In this document: piece by piece, positions 1-8,968 of the stretch
How positions within the stretch are numbered: the stretch's first letter is position 1
Layout of the letters: each line of letters begins with the position of its first letter
Assembly: GCF_008705135.1 (NCBI RefSeq)
Contig: NZ_CP023694.1
Coordinates: 8,531,001 to 8,595,000, forward strand
DNA length: 64,000 nt
Reading direction: 5' to 3'
From: Streptomyces coeruleorubidus
Lineage (GTDB): Bacteria > Actinomycetota > Actinomycetes > Streptomycetales > Streptomycetaceae
Notes under the pieces: model-generated
What the model was told of the DNA's origin: nothing
The model's input: the letters and a program-made list of their open reading frames with translations, nothing else
Databases searched by the model: none
Translations under genes and position numbers: made by a program

Positions 1-987
1 GGTGCCCGCCGCGGTGCGCAGCTCCGTGGCGAGACGTTCCTCCGCCGACTCGGCGCTCGCGCTCAGATGGGTGGTCACCAGCACCGCGAAACTCACCACC
101 GCGTCGGCGATCTCGGACAGCAGCTGCTCCAGCGCGGCGCCCGTCTCGGCATCGAACAGCGGCTCGGGCTCGCGTTCCTTCGCCAGGTCGGTGAAGGACC
201 GCGCGAGCACGCGCAGGACGACCGTGCAGATCTCCAGCGTGTCCAGGCCGGTCCGCAGCACCACCCGGTGCAGCAGGCCCTCCCGCACGCGCGGGTTGAG
301 CCGCAGGCTGTCCTCCGCCTGCCGGAGCGCCGCGTCCACCTCCACGATGTCGTGGTCAAGGCGCCGCGCCTCGTGCAGCCGCTCCGCCGCGCGGTCCGGG
401 GGCGTACCGCCGGCCGCCTCCTCGCCCATGCGCAGCATCAGCTGCCGCAGCCGGCGCGCCAGACCCTCGATGGACGCGCCCGCCTCCTCCACCCACACCG
501 GCGGAGCCAGCAGCAGATTGCAGCCGAGTCCGACGACCGCGCCGATCAGCGTCTCCACCACGCGGGCCCAGGCGGTGTCCCCGACGGTGGTGACCCCGAG
601 CACCAGCATCGCGCTGATCGCGACCTCGGGTACGTACTCCTCCACCCGCACCAGCCGTCCCACGGCCAGCGAGGCCACGAGGAGCAGCGCGAGGCTCCAC
701 CAGGTCAGGCCCACCAGGAGGCTGAACGCGATGGCGACGAGGACGCCGGTCACCACGGCGTTCACCCGCCGGAAGCCGTTGGTGAGCGTGGCGTACAGGG
801 TCACCTGGACGACCAGCAGGGCCGTCAGGGGAGCGGTGAGCGGTGCCGCCTCGGGGCTCAGCCGCAGCGCGATGACGTAGGCGATCGTCGCCGCGAACGC
901 GGACCGCACCGTCTGGACGACCACGGGGTCCCGGCGCTTGTGCACGATCCGCCTGGCGTGCGCCGTCCACTCACGTACCTCTTGCAT
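1..987 (-). CDS. FUSC-family membrane exporter, 3' end outside window
   Basis: About 329 residues are visible, starting at the ATG at 987-985 (protein begins MQEVREWTAHARR); the stop lies beyond base 1. The N-terminal half has paired hydrophobic helices with the fusaric-acid/aromatic-acid exporter pattern (TLTNGFRRVNAVVTGVLV, VGLGCNLLLAPPVWVEE), and the rest is a long helical cytoplasmic part rich in Arg and Glu. The family exports aromatic acids or similar small anions across the inner membrane; the substrate here cannot be told. A second, distant member lies at 9268-11235. No obvious operon partner is in view. Confidence 0.8.
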   Translation of the reverse strand, partial: MQEVREWTAHARRIVHKRRDPVVVQTVRSAFAATIAYVIALRLSPEAAPLTAPLTALLVVQVTLYATLTNGFRRVNAVVTGVLVAIAFSLLVGLTWWSLALLLVASLAVGRLVRVEEYVPEVAISAMLVLGVTTVGDTAWARVVETLIGAVVGLGCNLLLAPPVWVEEAGASIEGLARRLRQLMLRMGEEAAGGTPPDRAAERLHEARRLDHDIVEVDAALRQAEDSLRLNPRVREGLLHRVVLRTGLDTLEICTVVLRVLARSFTDLAKEREPEPLFDAETGAALEQLLSEIADAVVSFAVLVTTHLSASAESAEERLATELRTAAGT

Positions 988-1073
988 CCTGGGGCTGTTC
1001 CCCTTCCCCTGGCGTATCGAACGCGTCCATGAAGGACGTTAATGCCGGGGGAAACCGCAGGCGACCGAGAGCC

Positions 1074-1568
1074 TCAGGCGTACACCTTGTCGAGGAAGGC
1101 GGTCAGATGGCCCATCGTCCGCTCGATCTGCTCCTCCAGGGTGAGGCTCTCCTCGAAGCGGGCCCCGCTGTCCGGCACCTTCTTCCCACGCAGGTACAGC
1201 GAGCAGGCGAGGTCGGTGCACATGTACGCCCCGACGGAGTTCCCCTCGCGCCCGGCCGCTCCCGTCTTCCGTGCGGTCATCAGCGCCACACCGCCCCGCG
1301 GGTGCGTCGTGAGGCACAGCGAACACATGCTGCGGTGCAGAAAGCCCCGCTGCGCGGGCTGGAACCGCATCGCCACCCCGACGAGCCGTCCCTCGCGCTC
1401 GGCGACCAGATAACTCCGGTCCGGTGCTCCCGGATCCCGCCACCCGAGAAAGTCGAGATCGTCCCAAGGCCGCTCGGCGAGGTCCCGGGGGACGGACAGA
1501 CGCTTGGCCTCTCCCTTGGAGCAGTTGATGAAGGAGTTGCGGATGTCCTGTTCGGTGAGTGATCTCAT
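1074..1568 (-). CDS. FBP (FusB-type) treble-clef zinc-finger protein
   Basis: The 164-residue protein has four well-placed cysteines: a CSLC knuckle near residue 82 and a CTDLAC segment near residue 117, followed by LYLRGKK. This is the pattern of the FBP C-terminal treble-clef zinc finger, known from the elongation-factor-G-binding FusB proteins that rescue ribosomes from fusidic acid. Streptomyces copies are single-domain; a role in EF-G rescue is family knowledge, not shown here. The ATG at 1568 is preceded by GGAG-like bases. It is divergent from the DUF3626 gene across 96 bases that hold a strong palindrome, which suggests shared control. Confidence 0.8.
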   Translation of the reverse strand: MRSLTEQDIRNSFINCSKGEAKRLSVPRDLAERPWDDLDFLGWRDPGAPDRSYLVAEREGRLVGVAMRFQPAQRGFLHRSMCSLCLTTHPRGGVALMTARKTGAAGREGNSVGAYMCTDLACSLYLRGKKVPDSGARFEESLTLEEQIERTMGHLTAFLDKVYA

Positions 1569-1604
1569 GGGGGGCTCCTGGTCGTCTTCGGCGGTCGCCG
1601 TCGG

Positions 1605-1629
1605 CGAAACCTAGGGGTCCTAGGTTTCG
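1605..1629. promoter_or_regulatory. 11-bp-arm palindrome between divergent genes
   Basis: The arms CGAAACCTAGG (1605-1615) and CCTAGGTTTCG (1619-1629) match perfectly around a 3-base centre. It sits midway between the FBP start (1568) and the DUF3626 start (1665), where a repressor dimer could control both promoters. A transcription terminator is unlikely because both genes point away. The cognate regulator is not identifiable. Confidence 0.65.
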
Positions 1630-1664
1630 GGATCAGGTTAGAAGCATCGAACAAGGGGGAGCCA

Positions 1665-2579
1665 GTGGATTTTGCCGAGGTCGCGTCCGCACGGGCACGT
1701 ACGGCGCTGCGCCATGTGGCGGGCGGCTCGTCGGGGCCCGCCGTCGATCCGGAGGTGCGGATCACACTGAATTTCCACCCGGACCGGCCGGCGGGCGGCG
1801 TGCCCATCCTCGTGGCGCTCGCCCGGGACGGCGCCTACCACTCGCAGTTCGTCACCGGCACCAGCAACGGCGGCCTCACGGCCCGCCCCGGCGGCGACCG
1901 GTGGCTCTGGGAGAGCCGGATCTTCGGCGGGGCGTACGACGAAGCGGCCGGCCACGAGCGGCCCGTCTACGGTGCCCTGAACTTCCGCCGGCAAGTGGTC
2001 GGCGCGGCGCCGCGCTTCGGCTCCGCCCACTTCCGGCTGCGCGCCGGCGCCGTGGCCCGCGCCACGTTCTGCTACCCCGACAGCGCCGCGGAGCCGGCCG
2101 ACTTCGGCGTGGCGGCCGGCATGTCGCTCATCGCGCTGGCCGAGGCGGACGAGCAGGACGCCCTCGACGACTACGTCGAGGCGCACGTGCACGGAGGCGT
2201 CGATCTCGCCCGGGACGTGGAGGCGCTGGTGCTGGACGCCTGTTACCGCGGCACACCGGTCGAGACCGCGGCCCGGCGGCTGCCCTGCCCCGTCGAGTGG
2301 CACCCCGGCTACCGGCTCACCGTGGCCGGGCTGCGGCGCCACGCGGACTACCGCGGCCCGGAGTACGTGGAACTGGGCGCGCGGATCGCCCGGGACGGCC
2401 TGATCGACCCCAGGGCCATCGGCGACGCCGCCCGGACGGGCCGACACGAACTCCAGCACCTGAAGATGGTGTGGCACACCCTCGCCCGCTTCGGAGCCCC
2501 GGAGGGAGCGGGCACCGCCTACTCCGCGGCCGGGGCCTCCGGCGGCCAGACCCCCGGTGTGAGCACCCCCAGCGCGTAG
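1665..2579 (+). CDS. DUF3626 family protein
   Basis: The 304-residue protein starts at GTG 1665 behind the ribosome-binding sequence AAGGGGGAG. Conserved family blocks are visible in order: LNFHPDR (residues 35-41), QFVTGTSNGGLTARPGGDRW (about 62-81), SRIFGGAYD, YGALNFRR and APRFGSAHFRLR, then TFCYPDS. This clearly matches DUF3626, a family whose biochemical activity I do not know. The run of invariant Gly, His, Asp, Arg and Asn looks like an enzyme active site. There is no signal peptide or membrane helix. The 3' end runs to within 3 bases of, and overlaps, the convergent LuxR-type gene. Confidence 0.75.
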   Translation: MDFAEVASARARTALRHVAGGSSGPAVDPEVRITLNFHPDRPAGGVPILVALARDGAYHSQFVTGTSNGGLTARPGGDRWLWESRIFGGAYDEAAGHERPVYGALNFRRQVVGAAPRFGSAHFRLRAGAVARATFCYPDSAAEPADFGVAAGMSLIALAEADEQDALDDYVEAHVHGGVDLARDVEALVLDACYRGTPVETAARRLPCPVEWHPGYRLTVAGLRRHADYRGPEYVELGARIARDGLIDPRAIGDAARTGRHELQHLKMVWHTLARFGAPEGAGTAYSAAGASGGQTPGVSTPSA

Positions 2580-3253
2580 GCGCGGGCGACCAGTTCCGTG
2601 CGGTTGGTGGCGTGCCAGCGGGAGGACAGGCGGCGCAGATGGTAGGTGACGCCGTCGGTGGTGAGGCCGGTCTCGCGTGCTGCCCGGGCCGTGGTGGCGC
2701 CGGCGGCCAGCAGGGCCAGGATGCGGGCCTCCACGGGGGTGATCCGGGCCTGTCCGGCGGGCGGGGCGGGGGAGGGGGTGCGTTCGCCGTCCACGCGCAG
2801 CATCACCAGCAGCGCCGGTGTGTCCTCCACCGTGTCGCTCACCGGGTCCGCCGTCAGCTCCCCGTACCGCTCCGCGCCGCCGGGCGCCCGCCAGCCCACC
2901 GACACCTGGTAGCGCGAGCGGTGCCGCAGTCGCAGGGCCTGGGCGATGCGCTCCACCTGCGTGGCCTCCCGCGGGCTGAACAGGTCCAGCACGGCACGGC
3001 CGCGCAGCCGCCCCGGCGTCGTACCGCACTCCGCGGCCATCGCCGGATTGGCGAGCAGCACCGCGCCGTACACGTCGCACACCGCGACCGGCATCGCGAC
3101 CCGGTCGAAGAGGAGCAGGGCGCGGTTGCGCCACGTCACGGCCTCCTGCCGGGCCTGGTCCACGAGCATCTCCTGCCACGCCGGGTCGCCCCCGCGCAAG
3201 GGCGACGCGTCTGCATGTACTACACAATCATGTAGGACCGCGGCACGGCCCAC
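2519..3253 (-). CDS. PAS domain plus LuxR-type HTH regulator
   Basis: Up to 244 residues. A PAS domain covers roughly residues 45-155 (MPVAVCDVYGAVLLANPAMA... then RGRAVLDLFSP), and a GerE/LuxR helix-turn-helix ends the protein (ITPVEARILALLAAGATTARAARETGLTTDGVTYHLRRL). There is no receiver domain, so input is probably sensed by PAS. The start is uncertain: the GTG at 3253 gives the longest form, but the palindrome at 3220-3235 would then lie inside the gene; a start further in, such as the ATG at 3169, would leave it in the promoter region. It is divergent from the CYP102 gene and is the obvious candidate regulator. Its 3' end overlaps the DUF3626 gene by 61 bases. Confidence 0.8.
   Translation of the reverse strand: MGRAAVLHDCVVHADASPLRGGDPAWQEMLVDQARQEAVTWRNRALLLFDRVAMPVAVCDVYGAVLLANPAMAAECGTTPGRLRGRAVLDLFSPREATQVERIAQALRLRHRSRYQVSVGWRAPGGAERYGELTADPVSDTVEDTPALLVMLRVDGERTPSPAPPAGQARITPVEARILALLAAGATTARAARETGLTTDGVTYHLRRLSSRWHATNRTELVARAYALGVLTPGVWPPEAPAAE
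3220..3235. promoter_or_regulatory. Possible operator of the LuxR/CYP102 divergent promoter
   Basis: CTACA (3220-3224) and TGTAG (3231-3235) form a perfect 5-bp inverted repeat around CAATCA, in the only AT-rich patch upstream of the CYP102 start (3316). Placement and symmetry suit a dimeric regulator; the short arms keep confidence moderate. Confidence 0.4.
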
Positions 3254-3315
3254 AGGGTCCCGTCAATCACGCTGGATCGCAGTACTTCCGTACCGCGAAA
3301 GGCAGTTGTCGCGTC

Positions 3316-6300
3316 ATGCGCCCCACCGCACAGACCCCCCGGCCCGCAGACGTCCTCCCCGGTGTCCCCGTCGCCGACATCTCCGGCACCGGACCCGGCG
3401 ACGCGCCCGTCCAGCAGGCCATGGACCTGATGCGCGAGCACGGGCCCGTGTTCGTACGGCGGCTGTACGGACGCGACACCCTGTTCGTGGGCGACCTGGA
3501 CCTCGTGGCCGAGCTTTCGGACGAGCAGCGGTTCGCCAAGCACATCGGGCCCGGTCTGGAGAACGTCCGCGAGTTCGCCGCCGACGGCCTGTTCACCGCG
3601 TACAACGACGAGCCCAACTGGGCCAAGGCGCACGACATCCTCATGCCCGCCTTCGCGCTCGGCTCGATGCGGACCTACCACCCCGTGATGCTGAAGGTGG
3701 CCCGCCGGCTCATCGCCTCCTGGGACCGCGACGCCCGCGCCGGGCAGCCCGTCGACGTGCCCGGCGACATGACCCGCATGACGCTCGACACCATCGGACT
3801 GGCCGGCTTCGGCTACGACTTCGGCTCCTTCGAACGGGCCGAGCCGCACCCCTTCGTCGAGGCGATGGTCCGTTGCCTGGAGTGGAGCATGACCCGCCTC
3901 GCACGCGTCCCGGGCCGGGACTACTCGGCGGCGGACGCGGCCTTCCGCGCCGACTCCGCCTTTCTCGCCCAGGTCGTCGACGACGTCATCGCCGCCCGCA
4001 CCGGCACCGACCAGAGCCAGGCCGACGACCTCCTCGGCCTCATGCTCACCGCCGAGCACCCCGCCGACGGCAGCACGCTCGACACCGCCAACATCCGCAA
4101 CCAGGTCATCACCTTCCTGATCGCCGGCCACGAGACCACCTCCGGCGCCATGTCCTTCGCCCTGTACTACCTCGCCAAGCACCCCACCGCGCTCCAGCTG
4201 GTGCAGCGCGAGGTCGACGAGCTGTGGGGCGACGCGGCGGACGTCGAGCCGACGTACGACGAGATCGGCCGGCTGACCTACACGCGCCAGGTCCTCAACG
4301 AGGCGCTCCGGCTGTGGCCCACGGCCGCCGTCTTCGCCCGGGAGGCCCGCGAGGACACGCTGCTCGGCGGCCGCATCCGGCTGCGCGCCGGGCAGTCCGC
4401 CCTGGTGCTCACGCCGATGCTGCACCGCCAGCCCGTGTGGGGGGACAACCCCGAGCTGTTCGACCCCTCCCGCTTCACCGCCGAGGCGGAGGCGGAGCGA
4501 CCGGTGCACGCCTTCAAGCCGTTCGGCACCGGCGAGCGCGCCTGCATCGGACGGCAGTTCGCCCTGCACGAGGCGACCATGCTGCTGGCCATGCTCGTCC
4601 ACCGCTACCGGCTGAGCGACCACGCCGGCTACCGGCTCCACGTCAAGGAGACCCTCACCCTCAAGCCCGAGGGCTTCATCCTCACGCTCACCCCGCGCAC
4701 GCCCGCCGACCGTGTCCACACCCCGCTGCCGGGCGCCGCCCCGGTCCGGGACGCCCGGTCCGATGAACCACAGGGCCTCCCCGCCCGCGTCCGCCCCGGC
4801 ACCGCCGCCCTCTTCCTGCACGGCAGCAACTACGGCACCTGCCGCGACTTCGCCGGCCGGCTCGCCGACGAGGCCGCCGCCGTCGGCTGCGAGACGCGGG
4901 TGGCGCCCCTGGACGCCTACGCCGACGGCCTGCCCACCGACCGGCCCGTCGTCATCACGGCCGCCTCCTACAACGGCCGCCCCACCGACGACGCCACCGC
5001 CTTCGCCGCCTGGCTGGAGGACACCCACGACCTGTCCGGCGTGACCTACGCCGTCCTAGGCGTCGGCGACCGCAACTGGACCGCCACCTACCAGCACGTC
5101 CCCACCCGGATCGACGAGCGGCTCGCGGAGTCCGGCGCCACCCGGCTGCTCGACCGCGCCGCCGCCGACGCCTCCGGCGACCTCACCGGCACGGTCCGGG
5201 AGTTCACGACGGCCCTCCGCGTCGCCCTGCTGGAGCGGTACGGCGACCCGGACGCCACGACCCCGGACCCCGAGCCCACCGCGGCCTACGAGGTCCGCAC
5301 CCTGACCGGCGGCCCGCTGGACGCCCTGGCCGAACGGCACGAGCTCCTCCCCATGCGGGTCGCCGAGGCGTACGACCTCACCGCGCCCGGCTACGCGCGC
5401 CGCAAGCGGTTCCTCCGCGTCGCGCTCCCGGACGGCGTCACCTACCGCACGGCCGACCACCTCACCGTGCTGCCCGCCAACCACCCGGACGTCGTCACCC
5501 GCGCCGCCACCGCGCTCGGCGTCGACCTCGACACCGTCCTGGACATCCGCGCCACCCGCCCGCGCCGCGACGGAATCGCCGTCGACCGTCCCGTGACGGT
5601 ACGACAGCTCCTCACGCATCACGTGGAGTTGCAGGAGCGCCCGAGCGCCGGGCAACTGGCCGCGCTCGCCGCCGCCAACCCGTGCCCGCCCGAGCGCACG
5701 GCCCTGGCCGCCCTCACCGACGACCCGCGCACCCTCGTGGAGATCATCGAAGACCACCCTGCCCTGCGCGGCGCCCTGGACTGGCCGCGGCTCCTCGACC
5801 TCCTCACCCCGCTGCGCCCCCGCCACTACTCCATCTCCTCCTCACCCGCCGTGGACCCCGCTCACGTGGACCTGATGGTGTCGCTGCTGGAGGCACCGGC
5901 TCGCTCGGGCCGCGGCGTCTACCGGGGCACCGGATCCGGCCACCTGGCCGGCGCCGAGCCCGGCGACACGGTGTACGCGCGCGTGCAGCCGTGCCGGGAG
6001 GCCTTCCGCATCGACGCCACCGGCGGATCGGCGCCGGTCGTCATGATCGCGGCGGGCACCGGCCTCGCCCCGTTCCGCGGCGCCATCGCCGACCGTACGG
6101 CCGCCCTCGCGGCAGGCGCCGAACTCCCCCCGGCTGTCTGCTACTTCGGCTGCGACGCGCCCGACGCCGACTTCCTGCACGCCGGTGAACTGCGGGCCGC
6201 CGAGACCGCCGGGGCCGTCTCCCTGCGCCCCGCCTTCAGTGAGACCCCCGAGGGCGAGGTGCGGTTCGTGCAGCACCGCATCGCCGCCGAGGCCGAGGAG

Positions 6301-6498
6301 GTCTGGGCCCTGCTGGCCGCCGGAGCGCGGGTGTACGTCTGCGGTGACGGTTCCCGGATGGCCCCCGGTGTGCGGGAGGCGTTCCGTACCCTGTACCGGA
6401 AGCACACGCCGGGCGCCGACGAGACGGCCGCCGAGCAGTGGCTCGACGGGCTGGTCGCGGACGGGCGTTACGTCGAGGACGTGTACGCGGCCGGCTGA
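3316..6498 (+). CDS. Self-sufficient cytochrome P450-reductase fusion, CYP102 (P450BM3) type
   Basis: The 1060-residue fusion aligns by eye with P450BM3 along its length. Heme domain (1-470): NDEPNWAKAHDILMPAF, I-helix AGHETTSG (270-277), K-helix EALR (329-332), heme loop FGTGERACIG with ligand Cys410, and the BM3-like KETLTLKPEGF. FMN domain (about 495-640): LFLHGSNYGTCRDFA and GVGDRNW. FAD/NADPH domain (660-1060): RHYSISSSP, GTGLAPFRG, CGDGSRMA, ending YVEDVYAAG. F93 occupies the position of BM3 Phe87, and Arg53 that of Arg47. The family hydroxylates fatty acids at subterminal carbons using NADPH without separate redox partners. From memory S. coelicolor CYP102B1 (SCO0801) is the likely orthologue. 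It is divergent from a PAS-LuxR gene. Confidence 0.95.
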   Translation: MRPTAQTPRPADVLPGVPVADISGTGPGDAPVQQAMDLMREHGPVFVRRLYGRDTLFVGDLDLVAELSDEQRFAKHIGPGLENVREFAADGLFTAYNDEPNWAKAHDILMPAFALGSMRTYHPVMLKVARRLIASWDRDARAGQPVDVPGDMTRMTLDTIGLAGFGYDFGSFERAEPHPFVEAMVRCLEWSMTRLARVPGRDYSAADAAFRADSAFLAQVVDDVIAARTGTDQSQADDLLGLMLTAEHPADGSTLDTANIRNQVITFLIAGHETTSGAMSFALYYLAKHPTALQLVQREVDELWGDAADVEPTYDEIGRLTYTRQVLNEALRLWPTAAVFAREAREDTLLGGRIRLRAGQSALVLTPMLHRQPVWGDNPELFDPSRFTAEAEAERPVHAFKPFGTGERACIGRQFALHEATMLLAMLVHRYRLSDHAGYRLHVKETLTLKPEGFILTLTPRTPADRVHTPLPGAAPVRDARSDEPQGLPARVRPGTAALFLHGSNYGTCRDFAGRLADEAAAVGCETRVAPLDAYADGLPTDRPVVITAASYNGRPTDDATAFAAWLEDTHDLSGVTYAVLGVGDRNWTATYQHVPTRIDERLAESGATRLLDRAAADASGDLTGTVREFTTALRVALLERYGDPDATTPDPEPTAAYEVRTLTGGPLDALAERHELLPMRVAEAYDLTAPGYARRKRFLRVALPDGVTYRTADHLTVLPANHPDVVTRAATALGVDLDTVLDIRATRPRRDGIAVDRPVTVRQLLTHHVELQERPSAGQLAALAAANPCPPERTALAALTDDPRTLVEIIEDHPALRGALDWPRLLDLLTPLRPRHYSISSSPAVDPAHVDLMVSLLEAPARSGRGVYRGTGSGHLAGAEPGDTVYARVQPCREAFRIDATGGSAPVVMIAAGTGLAPFRGAIADRTAALAAGAELPPAVCYFGCDAPDADFLHAGELRAAETAGAVSLRPAFSETPEGEVRFVQHRIAAEAEEVWALLAAGARVYVCGDGSRMAPGVREAFRTLYRKHTPGADETAAEQWLDGLVADGRYVEDVYAAG

Positions 6499-6527
6499 CC
6501 GAAGGCGAAGGGGAGGGTGGGCGCACG

Positions 6528-7499
6528 GTGGTGGACTCCTGGGAACGGGCCCGGCACGTCCTGGAGGCGGCGGGCCTGGATCCCGGCCACCTCGCCCACC
6601 TCGCCCCGCTGACCGGCGGCACCTACAACACCGTCGAGGAACTCCGCCTCACCGACGGCACCCGCTACGTGCTGAAGATCCCGCCCGCGGCGGCCACCCC
6701 CGGCCTCCGTCACGAGCGCCGGCTCCTCGTCTCGGAGGCCGAGTTCTACCGCTCGGCCGCCCATGCCGAAGTCCCCGCACCGCGGCTGGTGACCATGGGC
6801 GACGACTTCCTGCTGATGACGGCCTGCCCTGGGACACCGTGGGACGGCTCTCTCACCGGCACGGAACAGACCGCACTGCGCTCGGAGCTGGGCCGCCAGA
6901 CGGCCCGGCTGCACCGCGTGACGGGCCCCGGCTTCGGCTATCCCTCCGGCGCCCTCGGCCCGCTCGCCCCCGACTGGCGGACCGCGTTCACGACGATGTT
7001 CGACGCCGTCCTCGACGACGCCCGGCGCTACCGGGCGTGGCTGCCCCGCCCCGTCGACACGGTGGCCCGTACCGCCCGGTCCGCGTACGGCGCCCTCGAC
7101 GAGGTCACCGTCCCGTGCCTCGTGCACTTCGACCTGTGGCGGGGCAACATCATGGTCGACCGTTCGGCCGGTGACGCCCGCATCGGCGGGCTCATCGACG
7201 GGGAGCGCATGTTCTGGGGCGACCCCCTGGCCGACTTCGTCTCCCTGGCGCTGCTGGGCGACATCGAGCAGGACGAGGCGTTCCTGGCGGGCTACCGGGA
7301 GGCCGGCGGCCAGGCCGGCTTCGACGTCCCGGCCCGCCTCCGGCTGGCCCTGTACCGCGCCTACCTGTACCTGATCATGCTCACCGAGACGATTCCGCGC
7401 GAGGTCGGAGAGGAACAGGAGCGCTGGGTGCGGGACAGGGTCGCTCCGGAGCTCGTCGCGGCCCTGGACGAGATCGAGGCGTTGTCGGTGTCGCGCTGA
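6528..7499 (+). CDS. APH-family small-molecule phosphotransferase
   Basis: The protein has 323 residues from GTG 6528, chosen because AAGGGGAGG ends about 10 bases upstream; a longer reading from 6438 would overlap CYP102. Kinase-like features: YVLKI in the N-lobe, the Brenner-type catalytic loop HFDLWRGN, then GLIDGERMFWGDPLADF as the metal-binding loop. These define the aminoglycoside/choline/homoserine kinase superfamily. The substrate is unknown; antibiotic resistance should not be assumed. It follows CYP102 by 29 bases and could be co-transcribed. Confidence 0.85.
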   Translation: MVDSWERARHVLEAAGLDPGHLAHLAPLTGGTYNTVEELRLTDGTRYVLKIPPAAATPGLRHERRLLVSEAEFYRSAAHAEVPAPRLVTMGDDFLLMTACPGTPWDGSLTGTEQTALRSELGRQTARLHRVTGPGFGYPSGALGPLAPDWRTAFTTMFDAVLDDARRYRAWLPRPVDTVARTARSAYGALDEVTVPCLVHFDLWRGNIMVDRSAGDARIGGLIDGERMFWGDPLADFVSLALLGDIEQDEAFLAGYREAGGQAGFDVPARLRLALYRAYLYLIMLTETIPREVGEEQERWVRDRVAPELVAALDEIEALSVSR

Positions 7500-7560
7500 G
7501 GTTTCCCAGGTCACACCGGAGGTACTCGCGTGGCGCCCGGACCAGTGAAGGGAGCACGCC

Positions 7561-7833
7561 GTGACCGACCACCGCCTCGAAGGACCCGGCGAGAACGGTG
7601 AGCCCGTGCCGCGGGACATGCCGGACCAGCAGGCCGACGCCGGCGAGGACCCGTGGGAGGTCGCCCCGCGCTTCACGGGCACCGGCAAGGACGGGAAGGA
7701 CGACGGGGACGAGGCCGACGAGCCCGCCGGAGACGTCCCCGACACGGACGAAGCGGGGACGGGGCGGCAGGGCGTACCGAGCTCCGGAACCGTCCACCCC
7801 GAGCATCCGGACCCGGACGAGTCCTCCGCCTGA
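7561..7833 (+). CDS. Small acidic disordered protein, unknown
   Basis: The 90-residue protein from GTG 7561 has a good ribosome-binding site (AAGGGAG). It is rich in Asp, Glu, Gly and Pro with no hydrophobic core, so it is probably disordered. I do not recognise a family. The strong terminator after it (7866-7904) and the RBS support a real gene. Confidence 0.55.
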   Translation: MTDHRLEGPGENGEPVPRDMPDQQADAGEDPWEVAPRFTGTGKDGKDDGDEADEPAGDVPDTDEAGTGRQGVPSSGTVHPEHPDPDESSA

Positions 7834-7865
7834 GCGCCATCGGGCGCTCCGGCGCCATGGGCGTC

Positions 7866-7904
7866 GATGGCCGCAGCCGACTGTGGGGGTCGGCTGCGGC
7901 CATC
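7866..7904. terminator. Bidirectional terminator hairpin
   Basis: A perfect 16-bp stem (GATGGCCGCAGCCGAC and its complement) closes a 7-base loop, between the convergent small acidic protein gene and the epimerase gene. No U-tract follows, as is common in Streptomyces. Confidence 0.8.
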
Positions 7905-7936
7905 GGCCGTCCGGGCAGGGTCCGTGTGGTCAGCCG

Positions 7937-8968
7937 TCAGCCCACCTTGCGTCCCCGCATCGGTTCCGTCCGTGCGCCCCCGCCCTGCTGAAGGCCCTGG
8001 AGGAACTCCTCCAGCACTTCCGTCGCCGTACGCTCCGGCCGCCAGCCGAGTTCCGCACGCGCACGCGTGCAGTCCATCAGGGGCAGCCGCAGCACCGCGT
8101 CGAACAGGTGCGGGGAGGCGGGCAGCAGGTGCAGGCCCCAGGCGGCGGCGATCGCGGAACGGGCCGCGGTGCGCGGCAGCCGTACCGGGCGCGCACCGAG
8201 CATCTCGCCCAGCACCTGCGCGTCGACCGGCTGCTCGGCCGCCAGGTTGAAGGCGCCCCGGGCGTCGGAGCGCACGGCCAGCCGGTACGCGTTCGCCGCG
8301 TCGTCCGTGTGCAGCGCCTGCACCCGCAGCCCCGGGATGTCGGGCAGGAAGGGCAGCAGCTCCGGGCGGGCCAGCGGGCCGGGCAGGAATCGCCCGCCGA
8401 AGATCCGGCGCTGCTCGCTCGCGGACTCCCACTTGAAGAGGAAGGCGGGCCGCATCCGCACCACCCGCGTCTCGGGGTGGTCGCGCTCGAACGTGTCCAG
8501 CGCGCGCTCCAGATAGGCCTTCTCCCGGCAGTACGCGGCGTCCGGCCAGCCGTGCGTCGGCCACGACTCGTCCACCGCCCGGTCCTTCGGGCCCGGCGAG
8601 TACGCGCCGACGGACGAGGCGTGCACCAGCGCCGGCACGCCCGCGGCGGCCACGGCATCGAACACCCGCATGCTGCCGAGCACGTTGGTGCGCCAGGTCG
8701 CCGCCGGGTCGTGCGTCGGCTGGAACGCCCAGGCCAGATGAACCACCGCGTCGGCGCCCTCGAACTGCTCGGTCAGATCGGACTGCTCGGAGGCCAGGTC
8801 GACCGCCGACCAGTCCGTCTTCGGCGGCGACCAGTCGGGGATCCGCCGGGCCAGGCCCAGCACGGAGGCGACCTCCAGATCCTCCGAGAGAAGGCGCACC
8901 ACGCTGGTGCCCACGTTGCCGGTGGCGCCCGTGACGACGATCCTCATGCCTGTTCCGCTGCTCACCAT
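7937..8968 (-). CDS. NAD-dependent epimerase/dehydratase (extended SDR)
   Basis: About 343 residues from ATG 8968, behind AGGAG; an ATG at 8947 beginning MRIVVTGATG is an equally good alternative. The Rossmann nucleotide motif TGATGNVG follows the start; the extended-SDR active site shows as HASSVGAYSPG and YCREK (the YxxxK pair). The C-terminal half resembles sugar-nucleotide or isoprenoid-linked epimerases, with the GWRPE...LEEFLQGL ending seen in many. The substrate cannot be named. It stands alone between a terminator and a hairpin-containing gap. Confidence 0.85.
   Translation of the reverse strand: MVSSGTGMRIVVTGATGNVGTSVVRLLSEDLEVASVLGLARRIPDWSPPKTDWSAVDLASEQSDLTEQFEGADAVVHLAWAFQPTHDPAATWRTNVLGSMRVFDAVAAAGVPALVHASSVGAYSPGPKDRAVDESWPTHGWPDAAYCREKAYLERALDTFERDHPETRVVRMRPAFLFKWESASEQRRIFGGRFLPGPLARPELLPFLPDIPGLRVQALHTDDAANAYRLAVRSDARGAFNLAAEQPVDAQVLGEMLGARPVRLPRTAARSAIAAAWGLHLLPASPHLFDAVLRLPLMDCTRARAELGWRPERTATEVLEEFLQGLQQGGGARTEPMRGRKVG

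Noticed and set aside
3220-5028. 602-codon minus-strand frame opposite CYP102
   Set aside because: Repetitive Gly/Val/Glu composition typical of antisense frames in high-GC coding DNA.
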